Position numbers and translations under genes: made by a program. This document shows, one piece after another, positions 9,356 to 18,437 of a DNA stretch of 64,000 nucleotides. The notes below the pieces were generated by a model. It saw only the letters and a list, made by a program, of their open reading frames with translations, was not told where the DNA came from and did no database searches. The stretch lies in the NCBI GenBank assembly GCA_000759755.1, contig BBMW01000005.1:124001-188000 (forward strand), read 5' to 3'. Source of the stretch: Citrobacter werkmanii NBRC 105721 (GTDB taxonomy: Bacteria > Pseudomonadota > Gammaproteobacteria > Enterobacterales > Enterobacteriaceae). Position 1 is the first letter of the stretch, and each line of letters starts with the position of its first letter.

Positions 9356-9544
9356 TTATGTGTTTGAAGGGGTAGTGCCCCGTTGCTTGTTGACACTTTA
9401 TTCACAATCCTGTCGCAGTGATAGCGCAATATATCGAATCCTATGTTCGAAATTATTGAACAACACATAAAAAGCCCCGATGTGGTACTCTATATCTATC
9501 ATCTAAAAGAGATTTAACCCGGCAGAACTCTGCCTTTTAACGCT

Positions 9545-12500
9545 ATGACAGAACAACCAAAATTAACCTTCAACATGCTGCAACAACAGCTGGACTCGCT
9601 GATGCTGCGCGACAGGCAGCGTTTTGCGCGCCGTTTGCACGGCGTGAAGAAGGTTAAAAATCCTGATGCACAACAGGCCATTTACCAGGAGATGGCAAAA
9701 GAGATCGACCAGGCAGCCGGTAAAGTTGTGCTGCGTGAAGCGGCGCGTCCGGTCATCAGCTACCCGGAAAACCTGCCCGTCAGCCAGAAAAAACAGGATA
9801 TTCTGGAAGCCATTCGCGACCATCAGGTGGTGATTGTGGCTGGTGAGACCGGTTCAGGTAAAACCACCCAGTTGCCGAAAATCTGTATGGAGCTGGGACG
9901 CGGGGTAAAAGGGCTGATCGGCCATACCCAGCCGCGTCGTCTGGCGGCGCGTACTGTGGCGAACCGTATCGCGGAAGAGCTGCAAACCGAGCCGGGCGGC
10001 TGTATCGGTTATAAAGTCCGTTTTAGCGATCATGTTAGTGACAACACCATGGTTAAGCTGATGACGGATGGTATCCTGCTGGCAGAAATCCAGCAGGATC
10101 GGCTGCTAATGCAGTACGACACCATCATCATCGATGAAGCGCATGAACGCAGCCTGAACATTGATTTTCTGCTTGGCTACCTGAAAGAACTTCTGCCGCG
10201 TCGTCCGGATCTAAAGATTATCATCACTTCGGCGACTATCGACCCGGAGCGTTTTTCTAAGCATTTCAATAATGCGCCGATTATCGAAGTCTCTGGCCGA
10301 ACCTATCCGGTGGAAGTACGCTATCGACCGATTGTTGAAGACGCAGATGATACCGAACGTGACCAACTGCAGGCAATTTTTGATGCCGTAGACGAGTTAG
10401 GGCGTGAAAGTCAGGGCGACATACTGATCTTCATGAGCGGCGAGCGTGAAATCCGCGACACCGCCGATGCCCTGAATAAGCTGGATTTGCGTCACACCGA
10501 AGTGCTGCCACTGTATGCGCGTCTCTCCAATAGCGAGCAGAACCGTGTATTCCAGTCACACAGCGGTCGTCGTATTGTGCTGGCCACCAACGTGGCGGAA
10601 ACGTCTCTGACCGTACCGGGCATCAAGTATGTGATTGACCCGGGCACTGCGCGTATTAGTCGTTACAGTTACCGCACTAAAGTCCAGCGTTTGCCGATTG
10701 AACCGGTGTCACAGGCTTCCGCTAACCAACGTAAAGGCCGCTGCGGTCGTGTTTCGGAAGGGATCTGTATTCGTCTGTATTCTGAGGACGACTTCCTGTC
10801 GCGTCCGGAGTTTACCGATCCGGAGATCCTGCGTACCAACCTGGCGTCCGTTATTTTGCAGATGACCGCGCTGGGGCTGGGGGATATCGCGGCGTTCCCG
10901 TTTGTTGAAGCGCCGGATAAACGCAATATTCAGGACGGGGTGCGCCTGCTCGAAGAGCTGGGGGCGATAACCACCGACGAACAGGCAACCGCTTATAAGT
11001 TAACGCCGTTGGGCCGTCAGCTGTCGCAACTGCCGGTGGATCCGCGTCTGGCGCGTATGGTGCTGGAAGCGCAAAAACATGGCTGTGTGCGTGAGGCAAT
11101 GATCATCACCTCGGCGCTGTCCATTCAGGATCCGCGCGAGCGCCCAATGGACAAGCAGCAAGCTTCCGACGAGAAGCACCGCCGCTTCCATGACAAAGAG
11201 TCTGATTTCCTGGCGTTTGTGAACTTATGGAATTACCTCGGCGAGCAGCAAAAAGCGTTGTCGTCAAACCAGTTCCGCCGTCAGTGTAAAGTCGACTTTC
11301 TTAATTATCTGCGCGTACGTGAATGGCAGGATATCTACACGCAACTGCGCCAGGTGGTAAAAGAGTTAGGGATCCCGGTTAACAGCGAACCTGCTGAATA
11401 CCGGGAAATCCACGTCGCATTGTTGACCGGTTTACTGTCGCATATCGGGATGAAAGATGCCGATAAACAGGAGTTTACCGGTGCGCGTAACGCCCGCTTC
11501 TCGATCTTTCCGGGCTCCGGTCTATTTAAAAAACCGCCGAAGTGGACGATGGTAGCGGAGTTGGTGGAAACCAGTCGCCTGTGGGGACGTATTGCCGCAC
11601 GTATCGATCCCGAGTGGGTGGAACCAGTTGCGCAGCATCTGATTAAACGTTCATACAGCGAACCGCACTGGGAACGCGCGCAGGGCGCGGTCATGGCGAC
11701 AGAAAAGGTCACCGTCTACGGCTTACCGATTGTTGCCGCCCGTAAGGTGAACTACAGCCAGATCGACCCGGCGCTGTCACGTGAACTGTTCATTCGTCAT
11801 GCGCTGGTGGAGGGGGACTGGCAAACGCGCCATGCTTTCTTCCGTGACAACCTGAAGCTGCGGGCGGAGGTGGAAGAGTTAGAACATAAATCGCGCCGTC
11901 GCGACATCCTGGTCGATGATGAGACGCTGTTTGAGTTTTACGACCAGCGTATTAGCCATGATGTGGTTTCTGCCCGCCACTTCGATAGCTGGTGGAAGAA
12001 AGTCTCCCGCGAGACCCCGGACCTGCTCAACTTTGAAAAGAGCATGCTTATCAAAGAGGGCGCGGAAAAAATCAGTAAGCTGGATTATCCGAACTTCTGG
12101 CACCAGGGCAATCTCAAACTGCGTTTGAGCTACCAGTTCGAACCGGGAGCCGATGCGGACGGTGTGACCGTGCATATTCCGCTGCCGCTGCTCAATCAGA
12201 TCGACGAAAGCGGTTTTGAATGGCAAATTCCAGGCCTGCGCCGCGAGCTGGTGATCGCCCTGATTAAGTCGCTGCCGAAACCGGTACGACGTAATTTTGT
12301 GCCTGCTCCGAACTATGCTGAGGCATTTTTAGGCCGCGTGACGCCGCTGGAACTGCCGCTGCTGGACGCGCTGGAACGTGAACTGCGCCGGATGACCGGT
12401 GTCACCGTTGACCGCGATGACTGGCATTGGGATCAGGTACCCGATCACCTAAAAATTACCTTCCGGGTGGTGGATGATAAGAACAAGAAGCTACAGGAAG

Positions 12501-13447
12501 GGCGTTCGCTACAGGATCTGAAAGACGCCTTGAAGGGTAAGGTTCAGGAAACGCTGTCCGCGGTGGCGGATGACGGTATCGAACAGAGCGGGTTGCATAT
12601 CTGGAGCTTCGGGCAGCTTCCGGAAAGTTACGAGCAAAAACGCGGCAACTATAAGGTAAAAGCGTGGCCAGCGCTGGTCGATGAGCGTGACAGCGTTGCC
12701 ATCAAATTGTTTGATAATCCGCTGGAGCAGCAACAGGCCATGTGGTGCGGTTTACGCCGCCTGTTGCTGTTAAATATTCCTTCGCCGATTAAATACTTAC
12801 ACGAGAAGTTGCCTAACAAAGCCAAGCTGGGGCTGTATTTTAACCCGTATGGCAAAGTGCTGGATTTGATTGACGACTGTATCTCCTGCGGTGTGGATCG
12901 GTTGATCGACGCCCATGGTGGTCCCGTGTGGACGGAAGAGGGCTTTGCGGCGTTGCATGAGAAGGTGCGGGCTGAACTGAACGATACGGTGGTGGATATC
13001 GCGAAGCAGGTCGAACAGATCCTGACCGCGGTGTTTAATATCAATAAACGTCTGAAAGGGCGTGTGGATATGACCATGGCGTTAGGGCTTTCAGATATCA
13101 AAGCGCAAATGAGCGGGCTTGTGTACCGCGGATTTGTTACCGGCAATGGTTTCAAACGTCTCGGCGATACGTTGCGCTATTTGCAGGCTATTGAAAAGCG
13201 TCTGGAAAAACTGGCCATCGATCCACACCGCGACCGCGCACAGATGCTGAAAGTGGATAGTGTGCAGCAGGCCTGGCAGCAATGGTTCAATAAACTGCCG
13301 CCTGCACGCCGTGAAGATGACGACGTCAAAGAGATCCGCTGGATGATAGAAGAGCTGCGCGTCAGCTACTTTGCTCAGCAGCTTGGTACGCCGTATCCTA
13401 TTTCAGATAAACGTATTCTGCAGGCGATGGATCAGATCACGGGATAA
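9545..13447 (+). CDS. hrpA: HrpA, DEAH-box ATP-dependent RNA helicase
   Basis: A 1300-residue DEAH-box helicase, the same length as E. coli HrpA. Motifs are intact and in order: Walker A GETGSGKTTQ near residue 100, TQPRRLAA (Ia) near 125, DEAH in IIIDEAHERS near 196, SATID (III) near 228, TNVAETSLT (V) near 340 and QRKGRCGRV (VI) near 394, followed by winged-helix, ratchet-like and OB domains and a long C-terminal extension specific to HrpA. The enzyme unwinds mRNA on stalled or collided ribosomes and affects fimbrial mRNA processing. It is divergent from azoR and probably monocistronic; a REP element follows its stop. Confidence 0.97.
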   Translation: MTEQPKLTFNMLQQQLDSLMLRDRQRFARRLHGVKKVKNPDAQQAIYQEMAKEIDQAAGKVVLREAARPVISYPENLPVSQKKQDILEAIRDHQVVIVAGETGSGKTTQLPKICMELGRGVKGLIGHTQPRRLAARTVANRIAEELQTEPGGCIGYKVRFSDHVSDNTMVKLMTDGILLAEIQQDRLLMQYDTIIIDEAHERSLNIDFLLGYLKELLPRRPDLKIIITSATIDPERFSKHFNNAPIIEVSGRTYPVEVRYRPIVEDADDTERDQLQAIFDAVDELGRESQGDILIFMSGEREIRDTADALNKLDLRHTEVLPLYARLSNSEQNRVFQSHSGRRIVLATNVAETSLTVPGIKYVIDPGTARISRYSYRTKVQRLPIEPVSQASANQRKGRCGRVSEGICIRLYSEDDFLSRPEFTDPEILRTNLASVILQMTALGLGDIAAFPFVEAPDKRNIQDGVRLLEELGAITTDEQATAYKLTPLGRQLSQLPVDPRLARMVLEAQKHGCVREAMIITSALSIQDPRERPMDKQQASDEKHRRFHDKESDFLAFVNLWNYLGEQQKALSSNQFRRQCKVDFLNYLRVREWQDIYTQLRQVVKELGIPVNSEPAEYREIHVALLTGLLSHIGMKDADKQEFTGARNARFSIFPGSGLFKKPPKWTMVAELVETSRLWGRIAARIDPEWVEPVAQHLIKRSYSEPHWERAQGAVMATEKVTVYGLPIVAARKVNYSQIDPALSRELFIRHALVEGDWQTRHAFFRDNLKLRAEVEELEHKSRRRDILVDDETLFEFYDQRISHDVVSARHFDSWWKKVSRETPDLLNFEKSMLIKEGAEKISKLDYPNFWHQGNLKLRLSYQFEPGADADGVTVHIPLPLLNQIDESGFEWQIPGLRRELVIALIKSLPKPVRRNFVPAPNYAEAFLGRVTPLELPLLDALERELRRMTGVTVDRDDWHWDQVPDHLKITFRVVDDKNKKLQEGRSLQDLKDALKGKVQETLSAVADDGIEQSGLHIWSFGQLPESYEQKRGNYKVKAWPALVDERDSVAIKLFDNPLEQQQAMWCGLRRLLLLNIPSPIKYLHEKLPNKAKLGLYFNPYGKVLDLIDDCISCGVDRLIDAHGGPVWTEEGFAALHEKVRAELNDTVVDIAKQVEQILTAVFNINKRLKGRVDMTMALGLSDIKAQMSGLVYRGFVTGNGFKRLGDTLRYLQAIEKRLEKLAIDPHRDRAQMLKVDSVQQAWQQWFNKLPPARREDDDVKEIRWMIEELRVSYFAQQLGTPYPISDKRILQAMDQITG

Positions 13448-13460
13448 CGCTGTGCGGGAC

Positions 13461-13498
13461 TGTAGGCCGGACACGGCGTAGCCGCCATCCGGCCTCTG
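13461..13498. repeat. REP/PU-type extragenic palindrome
   Basis: A 38-base element between hrpA and ydcF. GGCCGGA and TCCGGCC arms flank a core with GGCG and CGCC, the usual imperfect palindrome of enterobacterial REP sequences. Such elements stabilise upstream mRNA 3' ends and bind gyrase or IHF as BIMEs. Confidence 0.8.
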
Positions 13499-13527
13499 TA
13501 CCCGGTAAAGAATAAACACCAGGAGTC

Positions 13528-14325
13528 ATGAATATGAGTCAGTTTCCGACGCTTTCCGCGACCACGCTGGCGGCGATTAATACTGTAGGGCAATGGCTGG
13601 CGCAGAGCGATTTTACGGGGGGCATCACGGTTCAGTCAGATTGCGTAATTCTGGCGGGGAACGCGGTGATCCCGACCATCGACGCCGCCTGTCGGATCGC
13701 GAAAGACCAACAGGTTCCCTTATTGATTAGTGGGGGCATCGGCCATTCCACGCGCTTTCTGTATGACGCGATTGCCCGACATCCTCGCTACAATATTATT
13801 CGAACCACCGGACGTGCAGAAGCGGCGATCCTTGCCGATATCGCTCACCAGTTCTGGCACATTCCGGGGGAGAAGATTTGGGTGGAAGACCAGTCAACAA
13901 ACTGCGGTGAGAATGCCCGATTTAGCTGTGCGTTACTGAGCCAGGCGACAGAAAGCATTCATACCGTCATTGTGGTACAGGATCCGACCATGCAACGCCG
14001 CACGATGGCCACGTTTCAGCGCGTAACCCGCGATGAGCCGCATGCACCGCGCTGGTTGGGTTTCCCGGGATTCGTCCCGGAGTTGGTCCAACAGCGCGAC
14101 GGCGTGGACTTTGCGCCAACGGTCGAAGGACTATGGTCGGTAGATCGCTATCTTTCGCTCATTACCGGAGAGTTGCCGCGCCTGCGGGACGATGTTAATG
14201 GCTATGGTCCCTGTGGCCGCGATTTTATCGTGCATGTGGATATTCCAGGTAACGTTGAGGCAGCCTGGCAGCAACTGAAAAGCGATACCGCGTTGTCAGA
14301 CTTACTGGAGAGCCGCTCTCTGTGA
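13528..14325 (+). CDS. ydcF: YdcF, DUF218-family protein reported to bind SAM
   Basis: A 265-residue protein closely matching E. coli YdcF (266). It has the DUF218 Rossmann-like fold signature: [16 protein letters not shown] near residues 40-55, [11 protein letters not shown] near 70-80, [10 protein letters not shown] near 128-137 and [11 protein letters not shown] near 155-165. E. coli YdcF was crystallised and shown to bind S-adenosylmethionine, but no reaction is known. AGGAG at 13521-13525 sets the start at ATG 13528; a second ATG two codons later is less likely. It appears monocistronic, bounded by a REP element upstream and a strong terminator downstream. Confidence 0.93.
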   Translation: MNMSQFPTLSATTLAAINTVGQWLAQSDFTGGITVQSDCVILAGNAVIPTIDAACRIAKDQQVPLLISGGIGHSTRFLYDAIARHPRYNIIRTTGRAEAAILADIAHQFWHIPGEKIWVEDQSTNCGENARFSCALLSQATESIHTVIVVQDPTMQRRTMATFQRVTRDEPHAPRWLGFPGFVPELVQQRDGVDFAPTVEGLWSVDRYLSLITGELPRLRDDVNGYGPCGRDFIVHVDIPGNVEAAWQQLKSDTALSDLLESRSL

Positions 14326-14358
14326 TCTCCGCTGCCCGTTTGTAAGCGTTTTGCTGCA

Positions 14359-14386
14359 AACGGGCATAAATCCCGCCCGTTTTTTC
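14359..14386 (+). terminator. rho-independent terminator of ydcF
   Basis: AACGGGC (14359-14365) pairs with GCCCGTT (14375-14381) and is followed by a T-run. The upstream TGCCCGTTTG (14333-14342) can instead pair with CAAACGGGCA (14357-14366), so two mutually exclusive hairpins are possible. Confidence 0.8.
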
Positions 14387-14524
14387 CTTTCATTATCGCT
14401 TTGCCAGGCGCTTTTATGAAGCCGCTCACAGAACAGTCACTGTCGTGATAATTCGTCAGGCATGATTGATATTAATTAACAATAGTTTTACTTGTTAAAA
14501 ACAAATCAATCACAGGAGAAGCGC

Positions 14525-15964
14525 ATGTCAGTACCCGTACAACATCCTATGTATATCGATGGGCAGTTTGTGACCTGGCACGATGACGCCTGGATTGATG
14601 TCGTCAATCCGGCCACGGAAGAGGTTATCTCACGTATTCCGGATGGACGTGCCGAAGATGCGCGTAAAGCGATAGACGCCGCCCAGCGCGCTCAGCCTGA
14701 ATGGGAAGCGCTGCCTGCCATTGAACGGGCGAACTGGCTACGCAAAATATCTGCGGGTATCCGTCAACGCGCCAGCGAAATCAGCGCATTGATAGTGGCT
14801 GAAGGTGGGAAAATACAGCAACTGGCCGATGTTGAAGTCGCATTTACCGCCGATTATATCGATTACATGGCGGAGTGGGCACGTCGTTATGAAGGCGAGA
14901 TCCTGCAAAGCGATCGCCCGGGCGAAAATATCCTGCTGTTTAAGCGCGCTCTGGGCGTGACGACGGGCATTCTACCGTGGAATTTTCCGTTCTTCCTGAT
15001 TGCTCGCAAACTGGCCCCCGCGCTGTTGACGGGCAATACCATTGTTATTAAACCGAGTGAGTTTACGCCCAACAATGCCATCGCTTTTGCCAAAATTGTT
15101 GATGATATCGGCTTGCCGCGCGGGGTATTTAATCTGGTCCTTGGACGCGGTGAAACGGTCGGCCAGGAACTGGCCGGAAACCCGAAAGTCGCAATGGTCA
15201 GCATGACCGGTAGCGTTGGCGCGGGCGAGAAAATTATGGCTGCAGCGGCCAAAAACATCACTAAAGTCTGCCTGGAACTGGGGGGGAAAGCCCCGGCGAT
15301 CGTGATGGATGATGCTGACCTTGAACTGGCCGTGAAGGCAATTGTTGACTCACGGGTGATCAATACCGGACAGGTATGCAACTGTGCCGAACGTGTGTAC
15401 GTCCAGAAAGGTATTTATGACCAGTTCGTTAATCGCCTGGGGGAAGCGATGAAAGCCGTACAGTTCGGCAATCCGGCTGAGCGCAATGACATTGCGATGG
15501 GACCGTTGATTAACGCCGCTGCGCTGGAACGAGTAGAGCAGAAAGTTGCGCGAGCGGTGCAGGAGGGGGCCAGAGTGGTGCTGGGCGGTAAGGCGGTAGA
15601 AGGCAAAGGCTATTACTATCCACCGACATTACTGTTAGATGTTCGCCAGGAGATGGCGATTATGCACGAGGAGACATTTGGTCCGGTGCTGCCTGTGGTG
15701 GCGTTTAATACGCTGGAAGAGGCGTTGACGATGGCCAACGACAGCGATTATGGATTGACCTCATCGATTTACACGCAAAATCTGAACACGGCGATGAAAG
15801 CGATTAAGGGGCTGAAGTTTGGCGAAACCTATATTAACCGTGAAAACTTCGAGGCAATGCAGGGCTTCCACGCAGGGTGGCGCAAGTCCGGGATTGGCGG
15901 GGCAGACGGTAAACACGGTCTGAAAGAATATCTGCAAACGCAGGTGGTTTATCTGCAGTCCTAA
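14525..15964 (+). CDS. aldA: AldA, lactaldehyde/glycolaldehyde dehydrogenase
   Basis: A 479-residue aldehyde dehydrogenase identical in length to E. coli AldA. NAD-binding and catalytic elements are present: ILPWNFPFFLIARK near 150, SMTGSVGAGEKI near 230, the glutamate in LELGGKAP near 251 and the catalytic cysteine in NTGQVCNCAERV near 285. It oxidises L-lactaldehyde to L-lactate in fucose and rhamnose use and glycolaldehyde to glycolate, in the cytoplasm. ATG 14525 is chosen over upstream in-frame starts because AGGAG at 14514-14518 precedes it and it restores the E. coli MSVPVQHP start. CRP control is known in E. coli; I could not see a convincing CRP box here. Confidence 0.97.
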   Translation: MSVPVQHPMYIDGQFVTWHDDAWIDVVNPATEEVISRIPDGRAEDARKAIDAAQRAQPEWEALPAIERANWLRKISAGIRQRASEISALIVAEGGKIQQLADVEVAFTADYIDYMAEWARRYEGEILQSDRPGENILLFKRALGVTTGILPWNFPFFLIARKLAPALLTGNTIVIKPSEFTPNNAIAFAKIVDDIGLPRGVFNLVLGRGETVGQELAGNPKVAMVSMTGSVGAGEKIMAAAAKNITKVCLELGGKAPAIVMDDADLELAVKAIVDSRVINTGQVCNCAERVYVQKGIYDQFVNRLGEAMKAVQFGNPAERNDIAMGPLINAAALERVEQKVARAVQEGARVVLGGKAVEGKGYYYPPTLLLDVRQEMAIMHEETFGPVLPVVAFNTLEEALTMANDSDYGLTSSIYTQNLNTAMKAIKGLKFGETYINRENFEAMQGFHAGWRKSGIGGADGKHGLKEYLQTQVVYLQS

Positions 15965-15971
15965 GTTTTTA

Positions 15972-15998
15972 GCCGGGTGAGTTTGTACGTCACCCGGC
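15972..15998. terminator. hairpin between convergent aldA and gapC
   Basis: A perfect 9-base inverted repeat, GCCGGGTGA (15972-15980) and TCACCCGGC (15990-15998), with a 9-base loop. No long T-run follows on either strand, so it may be a barrier or mRNA 3'-end stabiliser as much as an intrinsic terminator. Confidence 0.6.
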
Positions 15999-16050
15999 GC
16001 AATTCTTACACTTTGGCGGCTATCCCGTTCATTCGACCTCCGCCACAACG

Positions 16051-17052
16051 TCAGAGCTTGATAAATTTATCCAGCGTACGAATAAGTTGGGTCACAAAAC
16101 CGTACTCGTTATCGTACCAGGCGACGGTTTTTACCAGTTGCAGATCGCCCACTTCGGTAATCTCGGTTTGTGTCGCATCAAATACCGAACCGAAATGTGA
16201 GCCAATCACATCTGACGAGACAATCTCCTCGTCGGTATAGCCAAATGACTCATTATTCAGCGTGGCTTTTTTCAGCGCGTCATTAACCTCTTCAGCGGTA
16301 ACCTTTTTACCCAATACCGATACCAGTTCCGTGACGGATCCGGTTTTCACCGGTACGCGCTGGGCGTGGCCTTTTAATTTTCCGCTCAATGCCGGAATCA
16401 CCAGGCCAATCGCTTTCGCCGCACCGGTGGTATGGGGAATGATGTTCTCTGCCGCCGCCCGCGAGGCGCGCAGATCTTTTCCGCGAGGGCCATCTACCAG
16501 CGATTGTGTCCCCGTGTAGGCATGGATGGTTGTCATGGTGCCCAGTTGAATACCGAAGTTGTCATGCAGGGCTTTCGCCATCGGCGCCAGGCAGTTAGTG
16601 GTGCACGATGCGACAGAGATAATTCGATCGTTCGCATCCATCGTGTCGTCGTTCACGTTAAAAACAATGGTTTTCATGTCCCCGGCAGGGGCGGATATCA
16701 GGACTTTTTTGGCCCCTGCGTCCAGGTGCGCGTTGGCTTTTTCCGTTGAGGTATAAAAACCGGTACATTCGATGATGATCTCTGCGCCGGTGGTTTTCCA
16801 CGGGATATTTTTGGCCTCTTTTTCTGCATAAACAGCGATTTTTTTACCGTCGACAATCAGCGCGTCTTCGGTAAAGTCGATACTCCAGGGAAATGGACCG
16901 TAATTTGAGTCGTGTTTTAACAGATAGGCGAGAATTTTGGGCGAGGTCAGGTCATTAATGGCGACGACCTCCACGCTGCTTTTGACCTCCAGTAGTCGAC
17001 GCAATACCAGACGACCGATACGACCAAAACCGTTAATGCCAATTTTACTCAT
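16051..17052 (-). CDS. gapC: GapC, glyceraldehyde-3-phosphate dehydrogenase (intact second GAPDH)
   Basis: A 333-residue, uninterrupted GAPDH. The NAD site [15 protein letters not shown] is at residues 4-18 and the catalytic cysteine lies in [12 protein letters not shown] near 150, with the downstream histidine in [12 protein letters not shown] near 178. In E. coli K-12 the locus is a broken pseudogene (gapC_1/gapC_2), whereas this copy has no frameshift. It should convert glyceraldehyde-3-phosphate to 1,3-bisphosphoglycerate and may act under special conditions next to the housekeeping GapA encoded elsewhere. AGGAGA precedes the ATG on the minus strand. Convergent with aldA and divergent from cybB. 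Confidence 0.95.
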   Translation of the reverse strand: MSKIGINGFGRIGRLVLRRLLEVKSSVEVVAINDLTSPKILAYLLKHDSNYGPFPWSIDFTEDALIVDGKKIAVYAEKEAKNIPWKTTGAEIIIECTGFYTSTEKANAHLDAGAKKVLISAPAGDMKTIVFNVNDDTMDANDRIISVASCTTNCLAPMAKALHDNFGIQLGTMTTIHAYTGTQSLVDGPRGKDLRASRAAAENIIPHTTGAAKAIGLVIPALSGKLKGHAQRVPVKTGSVTELVSVLGKKVTAEEVNDALKKATLNNESFGYTDEEIVSSDVIGSHFGSVFDATQTEITEVGDLQLVKTVAWYDNEYGFVTQLIRTLDKFIKL

Positions 17053-17241
17053 GGTTTTCTCCTGTCAGGATGAGGCGGTACGACATATTTTCCCTACCAG
17101 GCATAGTCCAGTCGGGCATCCGGGGCAATAGCTGTTTTTGCGCTTAAACGTAACTGACTGATAATGGATGAACAAAAATTAATGAATTTTTAACAAAAGC
17201 CCGTTATGTTGACGCATTATTGTTTTTATTCAGGAAGTGTT

Positions 17242-17772
17242 ATGGGGAATAAGTATTCTGGCCTGCAAATTGGTATTCACTGGCTGGTTTTTTTGTTGGT
17301 CATTGTGGCCTACAGCGCCATGGAGTTTCGCGGGTTTTTCCCGCGTAGCTATCGTCCCTTGTTCAACATGGTGCACGTATCCTGTGGCATCACGATTTTA
17401 ACGCTGATGGTGGCGCGTCTGCTGGTCAGGCTGAAATATCCGGCGCCGCCGATTGTGCCAAAACCGAAACCGATGATGACCGGAATGGCGCATCTGGGGC
17501 ATCTGGTTATCTATCTGTTGTTTATTGCGTTGCCGATTATTGGTCTGGTGATGATGTACAACCGGGGGAATCCGTGGATTGCATTTGGCATTGTTATGCC
17601 ATATGCGGCAAAAGCCAACCTTGACCTCGTGGAGATGCTGAAGTCCTGGCACGTGACGCTGGCAAACCTGGGCTATTTTGTTATTGGTTTGCATGCCGCG
17701 GCTGCCCTGATGCATCACTACTTCTGGAAGGATAATACGCTGCTGCGCATGATGCCGCGTAAGCGTTCCTGA
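17242..17772 (+). CDS. cybB: CybB, membrane cytochrome b561 (superoxide:ubiquinone oxidoreductase)
   Basis: A 176-residue four-helix cytochrome b561 equal in length to E. coli CybB. The two b-haem ligand pairs are in place: H13 (GIHW) and H45 (MVHVS), plus the C-terminal SWHVTL and GLHAAAA histidines near 137 and 151. E. coli CybB takes electrons from superoxide and passes them to ubiquinone in the inner membrane. Start ATG 17242 follows CAGGAAG; an upstream in-frame start at 17206 would add a non-conserved extension. It is monocistronic, ending at a clear intrinsic terminator. Confidence 0.96.
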   Translation: MGNKYSGLQIGIHWLVFLLVIVAYSAMEFRGFFPRSYRPLFNMVHVSCGITILTLMVARLLVRLKYPAPPIVPKPKPMMTGMAHLGHLVIYLLFIALPIIGLVMMYNRGNPWIAFGIVMPYAAKANLDLVEMLKSWHVTLANLGYFVIGLHAAAALMHHYFWKDNTLLRMMPRKRS

Positions 17773-17778
17773 CGTAAC

Positions 17779-17802
17779 GCCCCGCAAGTGTGGGGCTTTT
17801 TT
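17779..17802 (+). terminator. rho-independent terminator of cybB
   Basis: GCCCC (17779-17783) pairs with GGGGC (17792-17796), followed by six T residues. It marks the left edge of the umuDC/phage insertion relative to K-12 gene order. Confidence 0.85.
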
Positions 17803-17978
17803 ACCCCTTTCAAATCGAGATACCTTTCGTCTTTATCGTTCCGGCTAAATGAACGTCTTCCTCTGCCGAATAAAACAGAAATTATTTTTCCAGACGTGAT
17901 AAAAGCTTACCGACGAGATGGTTAAACAACACCCAGTTCGCTACTTTCGTCACTTGATCGCCGTCCTCATTAAAACTA

Positions 17979-17994
17979 CTGTATATAAACACAG
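17979..17994 (+). promoter_or_regulatory. LexA box (SOS operator) for umuDC
   Basis: CTGTATATAAACACAG agrees with the LexA consensus CTGT-N8-ACAG and lies 22 bases before the umuD start. It places the downstream pair in the SOS regulon. Confidence 0.9.
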
Positions 17995-18015
17995 TTAAGT
18001 GAGAGGCCGATTATT

Positions 18016-18435
18016 ATGTTGTTTTTCCAGCCTGCAAAACGTCGACAAACGAAACATTTTCCCCTGTTCAGCGACCTTGTGCCCTGTGGTTTTCCTTCTC
18101 CAGCGCAGGACTACGTTGAGAAAGGTATCGATCTCAATGACCTGCTGGTACAGCATCCCAGCGCAACCTATTTTGTTAAATCATCGGGTGATTCTATGGT
18201 CGGGGCGGGGATCGGTGAGGGTGATTTGCTGATTGTCGACAGCGCCAGAAACCCGGCTCATGGAGACATCGTGATTGCCGCCATTGAGGGAGAATTCACT
18301 GTTAAACGTCTGCAATTGCATCCAATTGTGATGCTCAGGCCAGAGAACAGAGCCTACGCGCCCATCATAATCAGCAGCGAGGATTCGCTGGATATCTTTG
18401 GTGTGGTGACCTTTATCGTTAAGGCGGCTGGCTAA
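18016..18435 (+). CDS. umuD: UmuD, SOS mutagenesis protein and self-cleaving DNA polymerase V subunit
   Basis: A 139-residue protein, the length of E. coli UmuD. The autocleavage site is Cys24-Gly25 (PCGF), and the Ser/Lys dyad is S60 (GDSM) and K97 (TVKR), all at the standard numbering. RecA filament contact triggers cleavage to UmuD', which joins UmuC as polymerase V. The N-terminal 14 residues differ considerably from E. coli UmuD. A LexA box sits just upstream and umuC starts 2 bases downstream. The location between cybB and frmR differs from K-12, where umuDC lies near 26 min, so this is either a relocated locus or an extra copy that came with phage DNA. Confidence 0.93.
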   Translation: MLFFQPAKRRQTKHFPLFSDLVPCGFPSPAQDYVEKGIDLNDLLVQHPSATYFVKSSGDSMVGAGIGEGDLLIVDSARNPAHGDIVIAAIEGEFTVKRLQLHPIVMLRPENRAYAPIIISSEDSLDIFGVVTFIVKAAG

Positions 18436-18437
18436 TT

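Noticed and set aside
14387-14524. Possible CRP site upstream of aldA
   Set aside because: Only one half-like match (CGTGA-N6-GTCAG) is visible; too weak to annotate.
17773-18015. Search for the sRNA RydC, which I recall lying near cybB in E. coli
   Set aside because: No sequence resembling RydC or its pseudoknot halves was seen between cybB and umuD; the region was probably replaced by the insertion.
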